Below are positions 24,172 through 35,595 of a stretch of 64,000 nucleotides of DNA, in pieces (position 1 is the stretch's first letter; the number at the start of each line of letters is the position of its first letter). A program made the position numbers and the translations under genes. The notes beneath the pieces are model-generated. The model was not told the origin of the DNA. It saw nothing but the letters and a program-made list of their open reading frames with translations, and made no database searches. This stretch comes from Lepidurus packardi (lineage: Eukaryota > Arthropoda > Branchiopoda > Notostraca > Triopsidae): NCBI GenBank assembly GCA_023053545.1, contig JAKZAN010000006.1, positions 10,634,351 through 10,698,350 on the forward strand, given 5' to 3'.

Positions 24172-24550
24172 ATGGCTTTAACTAAATTGACGGTAAGAAT
24201 TATCGTTTGATTGCAACATGGGGAATTGGAATTAAAATATTCAAATTACAGTTTGTATGTTTTCTGGGTTTGTTCGCTATTTGCCTGGCTATGCCCAGGC
24301 CTCAAGGAAGCCTTGGTTACAGTGATCACAGGCCAGGCTGGCCGAGCATACTATCTTCATCTGGAAGCGGCTTTGGCTTGGGTAACAACTACGCCGCTGG
24401 ATTCGGTAGTGGTACTGGAATTGGACAGGTGGCTTCTTTGGGTGTTTGATATGGTGTAGCAGCAAGTAGGCAAACGTAGATTTGCAAATCCAAGGCGGTG
24501 CTCCGTCTTACTCAAAGAGCTTTGGACAGGCTTTCGGGGTTGGTTACTAA
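24172..24550 (+). CDS. Small secreted Gly-rich protein, third family member
   Basis: Three exons: 24172-24192 (MALTKLT), 24252-24405 or 24252-24411, and 24495-24550, giving 76 or 78 aa. Both donors (GTAGTG or GTACTG) keep frame. The signal peptide is FVCFLGLFAICLA with cleavage near MPRPQG. The mature part contains GSGFGLGNNYAAGFG and ends AFGVGY. Exon layout (a 6-7 codon first exon, split signal peptide, tiny Gly-rich last exon) matches the genes at 22936 and 31168, although sequence identity is low. Function unknown. Confidence 0.75.
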
Positions 24551-25820
24551 GTCACAAAGCTACCATTTGTTTTGTTTTATTATTAAAAACAAACTAGTTT
24601 ATTTATTTGTTGTTTTATTCATCCTGTTGAAGAGCCTACTTTGTGACTTAAATGTGTTATATATTTGAATTGTCATCCGTCATCTCTGCCTGAACACAAA
24701 AATGAATAGGTAGAAGATCGGTACGCTTATCCCTACGCCTTTGTACATTGATAACACTATAGCAGCATATCCAACATATTTTAGAAAGCAAAAAAATAAC
24801 GTACGAATCGATTTGGGTTACGCCGGACCCGTAGCTTTCCTCTGGTTTGCTTCCAAGTTTGCTCAAGAGTGAAAAGTAATGGACTTAGTGAACGAGTGGG
24901 ACCTTGCCGCCGAGTTTTTTAGCTTTGCTCCCGCATGCCTAATACACACTTCCCAGCTCAGCCACTCCGAGAGAGTTGGCTTGCTTTTATTATTTCATTT
25001 CTCGTTGTATACTTTGGTCGATGAAACTAAATACGACTAAGTGATGTAAGAATTGTCTACCACCGTCATTAGCAAAACAATTTTATTTTTCACCAAGTTT
25101 CTAGACGACTTCCTTCGTATTTAATTAATACTTCCTCATTTTTCATTGTTGAGCAAGCAGCGAGGCAGGCCCGAGTAAAGCTATAAGTCCGGCCAGACAC
25201 ACATCGGTTTCCTATGGTTTCTTTTTTTGTTGCTCTTTACAGTAGTTAATCGAACATTACTACAGAATTCTAGTGTCTTGGATTTGACCTAGCATCACGC
25301 CCTTAGCGAAACATTTTAATGCTTATAATTTTATTTCCATGCAACGCAAAACTGCTATTCTAAAGCCAAGGCTAAGTTTTTTGCGAACATAATAAAGTCT
25401 TTTAAGGCTTATCACAAGTCAACCAATGTAGTTCCAAATCATCTTGTCGTATGGATTTTCTACAGCCACTGTCATTCCATTCTTTGACAGCTGAGTTGTC
25501 GAGCCTTCATATTGTACTCACTCAAATTAGAAGCTTTTCCTGTTATTGCTGTCGTACTCAGCAGAGCAATTTATTCTCAGAACATACGTACCGTCTATTG
25601 ACCCTTCTAATGTAATGACCTAACTTGCGTCATCACATTGATCTAAGTTGATCCTTGATATCAAATTAAGCGTCTAGCTTCCTTTGCCTACTTGAACGAC
25701 TCGTAATCGAAGTATTGACAGTCCTATATTGCTCCTCGCAGGAGGAAAAACATTTCGTCATCAACTCAGTACACGTCTGGTACGCCACCTCAGTTCATCA
25801 ACAGAAATTCAGCAGAAAGG
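24551..25820. other. Intergenic upstream of the gustatory receptor
   Basis: About 1.27 kb with no recognised coding exon. The 69-codon minus frame at 24657-24866 has no family signature. Confidence 0.5.
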
Positions 25821-27327
25821 ATGGGCTTTTTAAGAAAGAGTAATAGTATCAAAGGGGTACCGACTGCGATTGTGTACCCTAATCCACTAGCACCTATTTT
25901 GAAAATGATCCATTTTTCAAAATGTACAGGTTACTTGCCTATCACTGTCACTTATGGAAGTTCTGGACTGGTTCGCGTTCGTTTTGCTGGGTGTCGCTTT
26001 GCAACCCTTATATTTGTGTTCAGTATTGCATATCAGGTCCTTTTCACCATAGACCATATCAGAATGCAGATACTTGACACGCTAGGAGTTGCTAATATGT
26101 TAGTTTCTGTGCTACTTTATTGCAGCTTCACTTTCTCCTCAGTTGTAATCCCACGACTCGTTCTAGCACGACTAAGAAGCTTGGAATCGGCTCTCAATAG
26201 TATCATAGAATTGCAATGTTTATTGCATCCTAAGTTAAAAGGCTCCAAGCTTTGGATCCTATGCTTTACGGTCCTTCTCGTGGAGTTCGTAATGGTAAAT
26301 AATGCTTAAAATGAGTGCAATTAAAGTATTATTCTGATTAGCTAACACCTAACTTCCTACAACTGTATTGGTTTCCCGGCACGGGTACAGAAGCCATGCG
26401 TAGCGACATCTACACCTTGGGTACAGGAAACGTTGTGGTTGGGTTTTGTCTGTACGCAATCTACATTGCTTACTATTACCTGGCTCTATGCATCATGCCC
26501 CTGCAGATGTTTGTTGTTTGTCAAACACTTGGCCAATACTTTGAATGTCTGGGAGAACAGATACGAGAAGATTTCCAGCATCACGAGGGTTGGCAAGCTG
26601 AAAGCTTAGAGCTTGCGATGAGGAAGAACGAGGGTACGATGGCTTCCAGTCACCAGCACCATCAACTCTGGAAGCTGCACTCGGCTTTCCTTAAACTAAT
26701 GGATGTTACTGATGCATTCAACTCGTGTTTCGGCTTCTCGCTACTGATTTTCATCACTTGTCATCTCCTGAACATCCTCGGCAGTTTACATCTGTTCTGT
26801 AGGAAGGCAGCCCATTCGTCATTCGAAAATACTTGGGAAATATTGGACTATGTCACTTTGTTTCTCATTCTAGTTCGGCATACAGCTGCATTGCTGTTTG
26901 TAATATGGGTAGCAGACTCAGTTGTTAATTCAGTAAGTGTCAATTTATTTGTATTGACGTTAAATAAGTTCATATACGGATTTCTTAGGTGAAAAACTGC
27001 AAGCAGTCAGTTATACGAATGCCGATCCGTAAGTTGGGTTTCAAAGATCAAGTTCCTACCATAACGAGTGCTTTGGAAAACTCGCAGTTGCAATGGTTCC
27101 GTAGTGAAATCAAAGCTATGACGATAGAAATCAGCGCCTTCGGTTTATTTCCCGTATGTAGAAAGATCGTTACACCGGTAAGTTAAGTCATCACGAAAAA
27201 AAGTGCCTGCGAATCACTTAAGAATTTCCACGAATAGATTTGCGGAGCCATTGTCACTTACTACCTGGTCATTGTGCAGTTTGCTCAAGAAGATAATGGA
27301 AGTTCTCAAGGAAATGCAAACATGTAA
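25821..27327 (+). CDS. Gr: Gustatory receptor family protein
   Basis: Seven-transmembrane chemoreceptor of the arthropod gustatory receptor family, expected in sensory neuron membranes as a ligand-gated cation channel. Four exons: 25821-26294, 26342-26932, 26989-27177, 27238-27327; 447 aa. The first intron (47 bp) ends at TGATTAG and was set by frame. Hydrophobic segments include FATLIFVFSIAYQVLF, LVSVLLYCSFTFSSVVI, LYAIYIAYYYLALCIM and FLILVRHTAALLFVIW. The last exon carries the family hallmark TY-x5-QF as TYYLVIVQF in the final helix. Upstream RRNKE-like interior loops agree. Ligand cannot be read from sequence. An AATAAA lies at 27431. Confidence 0.9.
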
Positions 27328-27430
27328 ACAACGACGCCAAATACGAAAGGAAGCGTATTAGGTTTAGTTATGTTTGTCCCCTTCGCAAATTGTATTAACC
27401 ATCCACCTTCTGTAGCACATTGCAAAACAT

Positions 27431-27436
27431 AATAAA
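27431..27436 (+). terminator. Polyadenylation signal of the Gr gene
   Basis: AATAAA about 100 bp after the stop codon, in the receptor orientation. Confidence 0.6.
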
Positions 27437-27671
27437 TCTTATTAGTCTCTAGTTAACAACAAATTTAAACTGTATCTTTGAAAGGATGCTAGTGATTCAC
27501 AGAAAACACAGTAATAACGTATCTACTATGGTAAAATGCAGAAATTAGCTACTCTCCTCGCCCTGCCGATAGCTGCAAGACTTCAAGGAATGTAATGGTT
27601 TCTGCAGCAGTGGTAGATATTGGTGCCCTATGCTTTCTCCCTCGGTGACGCCCAATTTTCTGTCCTCCATT

Positions 27672-28554
27672 TCAGCCACGCCTTCGTCCGCTGCCTCCCC
27701 CTCTACGCCCCCCTGTACTTCCACCACCTGTGCGCCCACCGCTACCTCCTTGCCCTCCTTGGCCGCCAGGATGGGCTCCTGTTCCTGCGTCGGCTGATCC
27801 AGCACTTTTTCCTTGACCTCCCGTGCTTCCCTGAACTTGACCGTCGCTTCCTTGCCCTTGGCTGCCACCCTTTTCTCCGTAGACACCTTGATCTTGACCG
27901 CCGCCGACTGCTCTACCTTGAGATGGACCATCGCCTGTTTCTCCTGTGCCACCGACTTGTCCAGTAGTTAATCCTTGGCCTTTCTTTTCTTGACCACCTC
28001 CCCCACTTTGTTCATAGTTGCCTCCTTGGTTTCCTTGTCCTTTTTCGACTCCATTCTGGACAACATTATTGTTGTTGTTGTCTACTTCGATGTTTCCACC
28101 CTGACCACCGCCGATGTTTCCCACATTAACGCCGCGTCCGTTCTGTGTAATCACACCTAGCCATCCTACGCTCTGATGCCTTCTACCGGCAGTTTTAGTT
28201 CCATTGCTTTGACTTGAGTTGGTTCCATTCTGTGATCCCTCAAGCGTAGAGTTGGTACCATTCTTACTAGGAAATTTCCCTTCAAAATCCTGGTTACTAG
28301 AGGTACTGGAATTGCCTGCATCTCGAAGGGTATCTCTCACACGAGCGGCACTTTTTACGCTCTAACAACAGGAGTAACGCCAACATAATTCTGTAATAGC
28401 ATACCATGAGGTAATCTTACTTGTTCTTGACTGGGCGAATCATTCCCTTCATTACTGGCAAGATGATCTTTGGCCTTGATTCTGCTTGATCTAACGCAGT
28501 AATAAAACTCACGCAAACCACACCAATCAACACGAAAATGACTGTCAACTTCAT
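27672..28554 (-). CDS. Secreted Gly/Gln/Asn-rich low-complexity protein
   Basis: Two exons, 28554-28421 and 28359-27672, join to 274 codons (273 aa). The start has a clear signal peptide, MKLTVIFVLIGVVCVSFI then TALDQAES. After about residue 70 it becomes Ser/Thr/Asn-rich (NGTNS repeats, possible N-glycosylation), then GGQGGN and NNNNN runs, and ends in a Gly/Arg-rich tail (GGRRGGGSGRRRG). No cysteines in the repetitive part. This resembles extracellular structural or adhesive proteins, but no family is recognised. The acceptor two bases beyond a first TTAG is needed to avoid an immediate stop, so the join is a little uncertain. A second open frame across the repeat (27545-27952) is a compositional shadow. 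Confidence 0.7.
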
Positions 28555-29821
28555 AGATGAGCAAAACATGAAACTTTGTGGCTTTCAACGCGAACTAGCA
28601 GTGCAGCTGTTAGAAGTGCAAAATCCCCTATGAACTATACACGAAACGGATAACTCCACATCAACTTCTGGCATCACGACTGCCATCTATATGATGTACG
28701 GGTTCCGGAAAGGATATGATTGAAAGCACGGATTGGTTTTCCTTTCAGTACTGCACTTTCCCATAACAGCCTGCGTAATTCTTCCATGAAAAGTTTCAAC
28801 TTGATTTCCTGTTTCACTATTTATCACTAGACATTTGCGTTGATCAACTTCCGGTATTTTGTATTATAGTCACGCTTGTGCGTTTTTGCCTTTTCACTGA
28901 GACCAGGCAACGCCTCCCCATGCCACTACAATGCTACAAACTGACAGTTTTGCCATCTATAGCAGTTTTCATCACCAACTGATGACTACAGTTATTAATG
29001 TGTTCAAGAAATAATTTTCAAGAAAATAAGAATCATTCAATGCCATCAGAATAAAGTAATATAGTAGGGAACTCTAATAGGGAACACTTTCGAGTTGGTC
29101 AGGATTTCTTTAGCATTGAAATGCACTTTCATTTCGCTGAGTTGCCTTAGTAGTTCTGCCCTCTCTTTATTTAGTCTTCGGTAGTTATTTTATAACATCA
29201 CGTTATTTTAATGTTTTAAGCGTGGGTAAAGAGTAATTATGACAACAGTCAACAAGTTTCATACGCCACCACCCGGCCTTTTCGCTACCTTACAGCCGAA
29301 ACTTTGCAAGTCAATAGCTCATTAACGGTTCTTCAAAAAAATTTGAAATAATTTTAGCATTTTTGGAATAATGCAAATGGCACATGTAAATCTAAAAATA
29401 CCAGTATGTAATTTTGGTGCATATACCTTTAGCATCTTGTCAATTTACACATACGCAAAACGCCCTCATTCATCTTTAAATCTACTTAAGCGAATTGATA
29501 TCGTTCAATTCAGGAAAGAAATTTAAAGAAAATATGAGCGCTCCATCAAAAAATAGTGTTTTGTAGAAGTTTAAGTTTCTTTTTTGCTAAACTTTTTTCG
29601 TGGTTAAAAACGATGAACTCAAAATTTTAAGTAAAACGACATATATTTATTAACAACGTATTTTTACTAGTAAGTGATGGTTCCATTCTCGCACCCGTTT
29701 GGAGTTCTCGTAAAATTTACTAGTTGCAAAACGATCCAGTATTATATTATAGCAAAGAAGTAAACAAATGGAAGCTGGTGATGTAATTAACCAGCTTCAC
29801 AGACACCCTCTCTTAAAGTAT
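28555..29821. other. Intergenic
   Basis: About 1.27 kb, AT-rich, no coding exon recognised. It includes the promoter side of the secreted Gly/Gln-rich gene. Confidence 0.5.
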
Positions 29822-30412
29822 CTTTTATGATTAATGTATGCTTGCCAATCAGGTGTTGTGGTTCGTTTTAAACAATGGCAGACCAAATACGGGAGCTCCC
29901 CACACCCCCAGTTCCTTCACCATCGAAGCCTCCTTCGCGACGTGGTTCTGTTGGACAGAAAGCTAGACCAACGATATCTCTATCTTCCAAATCTCCGATA
30001 TTTAAAGCCAAGAATGCCTCCAACAATGCAGGCAGTCTGAGAAGCAGCTCTGTGGGCAGTGTTGCCTCTGCTCAGCAGTTCCGAAACAGTCTGGGACCTC
30101 TACAATTCCTCGATCTTTACATCGTCGGTCTATGATTCCCACCTCTGTCGAATCTACCTCTGGCCATCATCACAGCAGCAGCTTTGACCGAAAACAAGCC
30201 GGATTTTGGCCGAGCCCATGACACTCCTAACCTCGCCTGCTTAATCTTGGATCTCAACCGCGAGAAACTCACGCAATTACCCGTGGAAGAAGCAGTATCC
30301 ACTTTCTGCTCTATGACCGATTCGGGTATCGACGACAAAAAGGAAGAATTCGATTCCTTACCCATCTTTGGCCTGCATCCCGTCAAAAGCAAAGTCCTGG
30401 CAGCAAACTGTC
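29822..30412 (+). pseudogene. Duplicated fragment of DCLK first coding exon
   Basis: About 590 bp closely similar to 15188-15780 in the same orientation, 14.6 kb away. It starts in the intron before the DCLK start (TTTTATGATTAATG) and includes the acceptor, the ATG at 29875 and roughly 180 codons of the Ser/Pro-rich region, then stops matching before any DCX domain. A 1-base deletion after SAQ shifts the frame into a stop, and a later 1-base insertion in the AGCAGCTTT run returns to the original frame. It includes intronic sequence, so it arose by DNA-level copying and not retrotransposition. No promoter or kinase is attached. Confidence 0.92.
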
Positions 30413-30943
30413 GTATTTATGATCCCTGAGACAGACAAACTGTCAAATGCGTCATCTATTTAATTATGCCTCATCACAGACAAGCAATTTTTGGGGGCAG
30501 GTGAGTTTCTTTAGTTGCTTGTAATCTATCTTAACATCAGAAGCTTCTCTTATGTGTATAATAAAAGCAGACTTTTGGAACCTATACCGTCACCAGCATC
30601 CATGCATCCATGGTACAAATCAGCCAAGCTAAATCTAATTAAATGAATTCACACCATATGAGGCGGACGTACCCTATAAACTTATTATGTTGACATCTTG
30701 AAAGTTCCCGAGTACTTTGTATTTGTGTGTTTGCAGAAGAATTGCGTACATATGTTTCAATTAGAACGCCTCGTTATGTATCTAAGATGATCCAAAGATG
30801 ATATCCTCTGCCTATAGCGTATTCTATACTCATACAACTTTAGTTTTAATTTCGTTTCCTTTGTTATTCAAAAGATACATCTGAACTGGGTAAAAGCGGT
30901 TCCTAAACTAGAATTTCCGGTCCCGTCCCTTGGGTGTGATGGA
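30413..30943. other. Intergenic
   Basis: About 530 bp between the DCLK fragment and the right arm of the inverted duplication. No features recognised. Confidence 0.5.
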
Positions 30944-31079
30944 CTGAGGGTTTTCCCTGACGTATCCTTGGCAGCGCTGAATCGGGGAAACACATGCAAG
31001 AGTTTAGAAGAAAAAATTAATAGCTCCTTTCACGAAACAGGTTCTTTTCTCTCCACGTGCACCAGGGAAGAGGGTTTAG

Positions 31080-31086
31080 TATAAAA
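31080..31086 (+). promoter_or_regulatory. TATA box of small secreted gene copy 2
   Basis: TATAAAA, 88 bp before the ATG, followed by ATCATTCCA at a suitable distance. Conserved with copy 1. Confidence 0.75.
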
Positions 31087-31167
31087 GTTCTACACTCACC
31101 TGCTCGTCTTATCATTCCAATCCTTCCTACCGCTTACCTTGTACCGTGAAACACCATTTCAATCAAG

Positions 31168-31605
31168 ATGACTTCCAAACTTATGGTGAGTTTTAATTAA
31201 ACTTTTAATCTAGTTAATATGAATTTGAATTGAATTGAATGAAAACTAAAGAGGTAATGTAATTTGCGATATTTTTTTTAACAGGTTTTGTTATTCGCTG
31301 CCATTCTGGCGTTGACTTTGGCTGTTCCTTTGCCCCAATTTGGTGGTGGTTTCTATAGACCTGGTGGCCAAGCTTCGGCAGGAGGCTTCAGTGGCAGTAG
31401 CAATGGACTCTTCGGAAATCAAGGATTCGGGGCCGGATTTGGCAGCGCTAGCGGTCCCCACGCAGCTTTCGCTTCTGGTTATGGGTCATCTTCCAGTAAG
31501 ACAGAATCGAAACACCATAGTGACATCTTGAAAAAATAATCTTCTTTTTTAGGCGGATTCGGAGGATCTCAAAGTACAGGTGGCGGCACTGCTTTCGGCT
31601 TCTAA
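31168..31605 (+). CDS. Small secreted Gly/Ser-rich protein, copy 2
   Basis: Three exons (31168-31185, 31285-31495, 31553-31605) give 93 aa, the same layout as the copy at 22936-23372. The signal peptide VLLFAAILALTLA is followed by VPLPQFGGGFYRPGG and a Gly/Ser-rich body. The two proteins are almost identical while flanking sequence has drifted more, which fits selection or gene conversion. The copies point away from each other, with the Gr gene, the third member and the Gly/Gln-rich gene between them. AATAAA at 31754. Function unknown. Confidence 0.85.
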
Positions 31606-31682
31606 ATCTTCCCTCGTGGACACCCACAGACATTCACACTACATAAGGAAAGCGGAATGACTGATTTGCTGATATTTGCCTA

Positions 31683-32802
31683 TGGTTAAGTCGAAAGACA
31701 AGCTAAAATGTCGAGAAAATCACGTGTTCATCATATGTTTCAATAACTTTGTAAATAAAATCCATCGAAAATCACACAACGGCTCACATAAGATCAGAAC
31801 TTAAACTTTCACAGTAGATCCAAAGTGTAAAATGATACTACTACTAAATTCACATAAGATCTAAAGTTAACATCAGGGCCGTACCCAGGATTTTGGTTCG
31901 GGGGGTTTCAAGTCAGGGCCGTTATGAAGAAAAAAAATTCGGGGGGTTTACGTGAACGTGGACCATACGTGAACGGGTATTATTCTTCGGAGTCAGTGAT
32001 TCTCCGACGTTGCATTGACATATACATGTAAACTTAAAACGACGATTTTACTACCCCAAAATGTCGACTTTGTTCGAAAATAAATCTAATCGTTACAAAA
32101 CTCAAGCCTCAAAATTATTAGTGGTAAGCTAGTAATGATATTGCAGGTGAAATCTAAAATACGTTGAGGATATTTGATATAGCGTGGCCTTGTTTGTTTG
32201 TTACTACAACTTTTATTTGTCCTGTTTCACAATCTCCCTTGTATAGCCTTATGGGAAGGTCAGGTTAAATAAATTAAATAATTCAACAAATTAAATAATT
32301 CCATAGGTTTATGTAGCGAAAACGAAATTTTTGAATTAATGTGTCGTAAGGACAGACAGAAATGCTACCAACACGGGTGATCTACCATTAGAATTTTTGC
32401 AATAACAAACGCAAAGCAAAGAATCTCGTACGTGTTTTTGCCCGTGACATTTAGGCAACTTTCGAGTGGTAATGGAAGCCAGTGTTAACCTTATTTCATG
32501 TGTTAAACTAAGAACATCTCAGAAAGTTGTTGTTACTCGAAACTCCTCATACTAACCATGTTTCGCAATAATTACATGGTTTCGGGCAATAAACCCGCAT
32601 GGTGATTATGGTTAAGTCGAAAGACAAGCTAAAATGTCGAGAAAATCACGTGTTCGGGATATGTTTCAATAACTTTGTAAATAAAATTCATCGAAAATCA
32701 CACAACGGCTCACATAAGATCAGGACATAAGCTTTCACAGTAGATCCAAAGTGTAAAATGATGCTACCATTAAATTCACTTAAGATCTAACGTTAACATA
32801 GT
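31683..32802. repeat. Direct repeats of about 195 bp flanking a ~730-bp block
   Basis: 31683-31877 (3' flank of small secreted copy 2, from ATGGTTAAGTCGAAAG) is repeated with some changes at about 32608-32802. The right copy starts exactly where homology to the inverted arm stops. The left arm at 21.9-22.9 kb has only one copy. Either a tandem partial duplication or insertion of the intervening element with duplication. Confidence 0.85.
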
Positions 32803-33402
32803 CAGCTTATTGGAATTTTAATCTGTTACAAAATCAACAAATTTTGTATGAAACTGAAGAAGAAAAGCAATGGTTTATGCGACAGTTATTAGTTTGGATC
32901 ACTTCGCTGTCAATGAAAGATACGAAAATTAATTTACGAAAAGTTTTGGACTGACCTAAGATCCTATCTGCATTGTGCGTAGTAAACCGCCGTGACCTTT
33001 TTTTAACTGCACCGGGAGGTTTGCGAGTTTCCCTTTCATACTCTTGGCTTTTACCTGAACTTACTCTGTGGACCGAGAAAGTCGGCTTAAAACCTTAACA
33101 TTGGAAGATAGCCCTGTTACCATACTGTGTAAACCTTTATATTGTGGGTTGAACTACTTCAGTACTTGCCACAAGCACTGTTACGTCACGGTCTGAGCCT
33201 ATCTTAGTTTTAGCGAAACACATGATGTTTTATAGTAAGTTGCAAGTCAGAAACGCCAGATCTTCAGTTACAATTGGCATTGCCGACATTTCAGCCCCAT
33301 TGGAAAGCTTCCACTTCTGCTGTGGCTGAAATTGGTAAGGGATGAGTACCTTCAGTTTTTGACACAGGAATGCCAAAAAGCTCATCGGATTCTCGCTTCT
33401 TC
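32803..33402. other. Intergenic
   Basis: 600 bp without recognisable genes or repeats. Confidence 0.5.
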
Positions 33403-33410
33403 CTCAAGAA

Positions 33411-33625
33411 CAGGGGTTCTAAAACTTCTTCGTTCGCGGCGCACTAACAGTCTCCACCAGTTCGCCGCGGCGCCCCAGGAACATATTCGCAGCTCGCGCG
33501 GCGCACCTTAGAACCTAGGGCTATATAATTGCTACATCCATGCAATTATAGGAATCTTTCGCGGTACCCCTGCAAACTTACCGCGGCGCACCAGGGCGCC
33601 GCGGCTCATAGTTTGAGAACCGCTG
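33411..33625. mobile_element. hAT-type MITE, 215 bp
   Basis: The terminal inverted repeats CAGGGGTTCTAAAACTT (left) and AGTTTGAGAACCGCTG (right) fit the hAT consensus CAGNGGTTCTCAAAC. They are flanked by imperfect 8-bp target duplications, CTCAAGAA (33403-33410) and CTCTAGAG (33626-33633). The interior is rich in GCGGCGC words and has no coding capacity, as usual for a non-autonomous hAT element. Confidence 0.88.
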
Positions 33626-33633
33626 CTCTAGAG

Positions 33634-34009
33634 TGGGGCTTATGTCACAATACTCGCTTTGGTCCGAGTCTTCTGCAGGTCTGTGGAGCGCGTCGGAAGC
33701 ATCGCGTGGGTACACAACGTCACAGGGGCCAAAGGACCGCGCTGGTCAATGGCAAAAACTCCCCGTTTGAACCTTAAACTTCTTATTTCCTTAATATCTC
33801 AGTTATTTGTCATGTATAATAAAAAGAAATATATATTAGTATATTAAATTTGTTATTTTTGAAAGACAAAGTTGCTTTTGTTGTCTATTGCCCTTTAACA
33901 CCAGGAAAGTAAGGTGCGTGTTCGCGTTGGTCTGGGCCGCGGTTTCGTATTTGATTGCTAACTATTGTCTATTTAAACAAGAACCCTAAGTTACGTCAAT
34001 CAAAGAAAG
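33634..34009. other. Intergenic
   Basis: About 375 bp; no recognised feature. Confidence 0.5.
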
Positions 34010-34195
34010 TTTTGTATGGCATTGCCATCATTCGCGGATCGTTTCAAATACAGGGTGGCAATCGCATTCCCAATAAAGCACGTTGACATCGCTATACGTT
34101 TGCTCTTAGAAGACTTGATTGTCAGGACAGTATTCTTGCAAACCCAATGTGTGGCACCTCTTCATTTCACTGGAATATCGTTAATTAGATAAGAC
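34010..34195 (-). pseudogene. DUF4789-like gene fragment, copy C
   Basis: Read leftward, it gives CHTLGLQEYCPDNQVF then a stop, and in another frame ECDCHPVF followed by NDGN. These line up with CHTLGFQEYCPERQ, GDCDCFPL and PNDGN of copies A and B in the same order. Frame changes and stops show it is a relic of the internal exon only. Confidence 0.65.
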
Positions 34196-35595
34196 CATAG
34201 CAGGGGTGATCTAAATCGTTCCATACACAGTAACCGTACTTATGATCAGAGCTGCAGATCGCTCGTTTTTTTCGAGTTCGCTCACTCTTTCTCTCGTCGC
34301 ATATTTTCGCGAGCGAATCGCTCATTCGCTCGAAATTCTAAAAAAAGAACAGCTCGCGCTCTTTTTGAAATGCTTTCTATCGAAAAAACTACAACGATGG
34401 ACTGTAGTAACTCAGGACCATGCAGTGTGAGCTTCTTTTCGTGCTGGTACTTAATGACGATCTTGGAAGACGGAAACTGCAGGACTTTTAAGGAAAAGGT
34501 TTGATTCTAATGGTCCTTGGTCAAACAGATCCAGAGTTGCATAGTGGGAGTAGCGGGCTTTGTATTGTTACTTCATTAGCCTCGTCCCGTTGGCCACGGT
34601 ATACTCCAACTTCTTATGGCGCTATAGCATGGGAAATTGTGATTCGAAATTTATAAGTTTCTGTGCACCTTTACGAAATTATGTTTTGACAGTAATGCAT
34701 GCGATTTTTAAATCTACCAAGCCTGTGTATTTTAATTTTTAATATCGTTTTCACTAATTTTTCCCATGCGTTAAAGTTTTTAAAATTTTAAATAAATAAT
34801 TTATTAATATCTTAAGATTCAGGCTAGCTAGATTTGGATATCAAGATTTCTTTTTAGAAAAAAACATCTCAATTATCTCTTTTTGTTCATTTTAAACTAA
34901 TTTTGTATTTTATGAAATTAGGATGAGAAATTGTGCTGCCACTCAGAAAATAACGGTCAGGCAGGAAACCGCATAGCATGTGTAGATATTCGTTACGTGC
35001 AAGGTTTCAAAATGAAAAAAATTTATGTCTATAACAGGTTGACAAACCCCCACGTCAATTATTCGTATTATCTTACAAGATCAATCACAAACAAGCCGGC
35101 GGGGAAGCCCCGGGATGGGTTGGCACAGGTCGGTATAGATGTAATATAGGAATTGCGACTGTTAGCTCTAGTGTTGAATAATGAGACTGTATTTCTTTTC
35201 ATATGTACTGGTTAGGAAAAATATTGGTTTGATAGACGGCTGGCAACCTTGAGTGTAAAGCCTGGTAATGGCCATTTTTTTATGAAAATAGTATTGTTAA
35301 TTTCGTAATTTCTAAGTGCTTACATGTCTAACGTATGCAAAATGGACGTTATAAATTAGCATATAAATTCTTAAATATCATATAAATATCATATAAATTT
35401 GTAAATATCATATACATTCTTACTCCGCTTATTTATATGTAATAACAATAATCCGGAGAACGTGTTGACACATCTTACACACAGCGTCGCTTCTTCTTGT
35501 GTTTGTTCTGTGCAACACGTTCTCCGTATTTAGTGATAAAACGAGTGTAAATGTATCCCACTATCAAATTTTTCGATCAGTACATTTTGTTCAGC
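34196..35595. other. Intergenic, AT-rich
   Basis: About 1.4 kb. It contains a CGCTCG-rich stretch (34245-34370) and an inverted repeat CGGAGAACGTGTTG / CAACACGTTCTCCG (about 35455-35527), which may be an end of a mobile element. No genes seen. Confidence 0.5.

Larger units (their letters stand above)
30944..32604. repeat. Inverted duplication, right arm
   Basis: Near-identical reverse complement of 21938-23612, with high identity through coding, intron, promoter and 3' flank. A transposon-like block begins at about 31874 with CAGGGCCGTACCCAGG followed by GGGGGG, a form common at hAT-type termini. Confidence 0.9.

Noticed and set aside
27545-27952. 135-codon minus open frame rich in Lys/Glu/Val
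   Set aside because: It lies over the repetitive part of the secreted Gly/Gln-rich gene in another frame; the Gly-rich frame has the signal peptide and a consistent splice.
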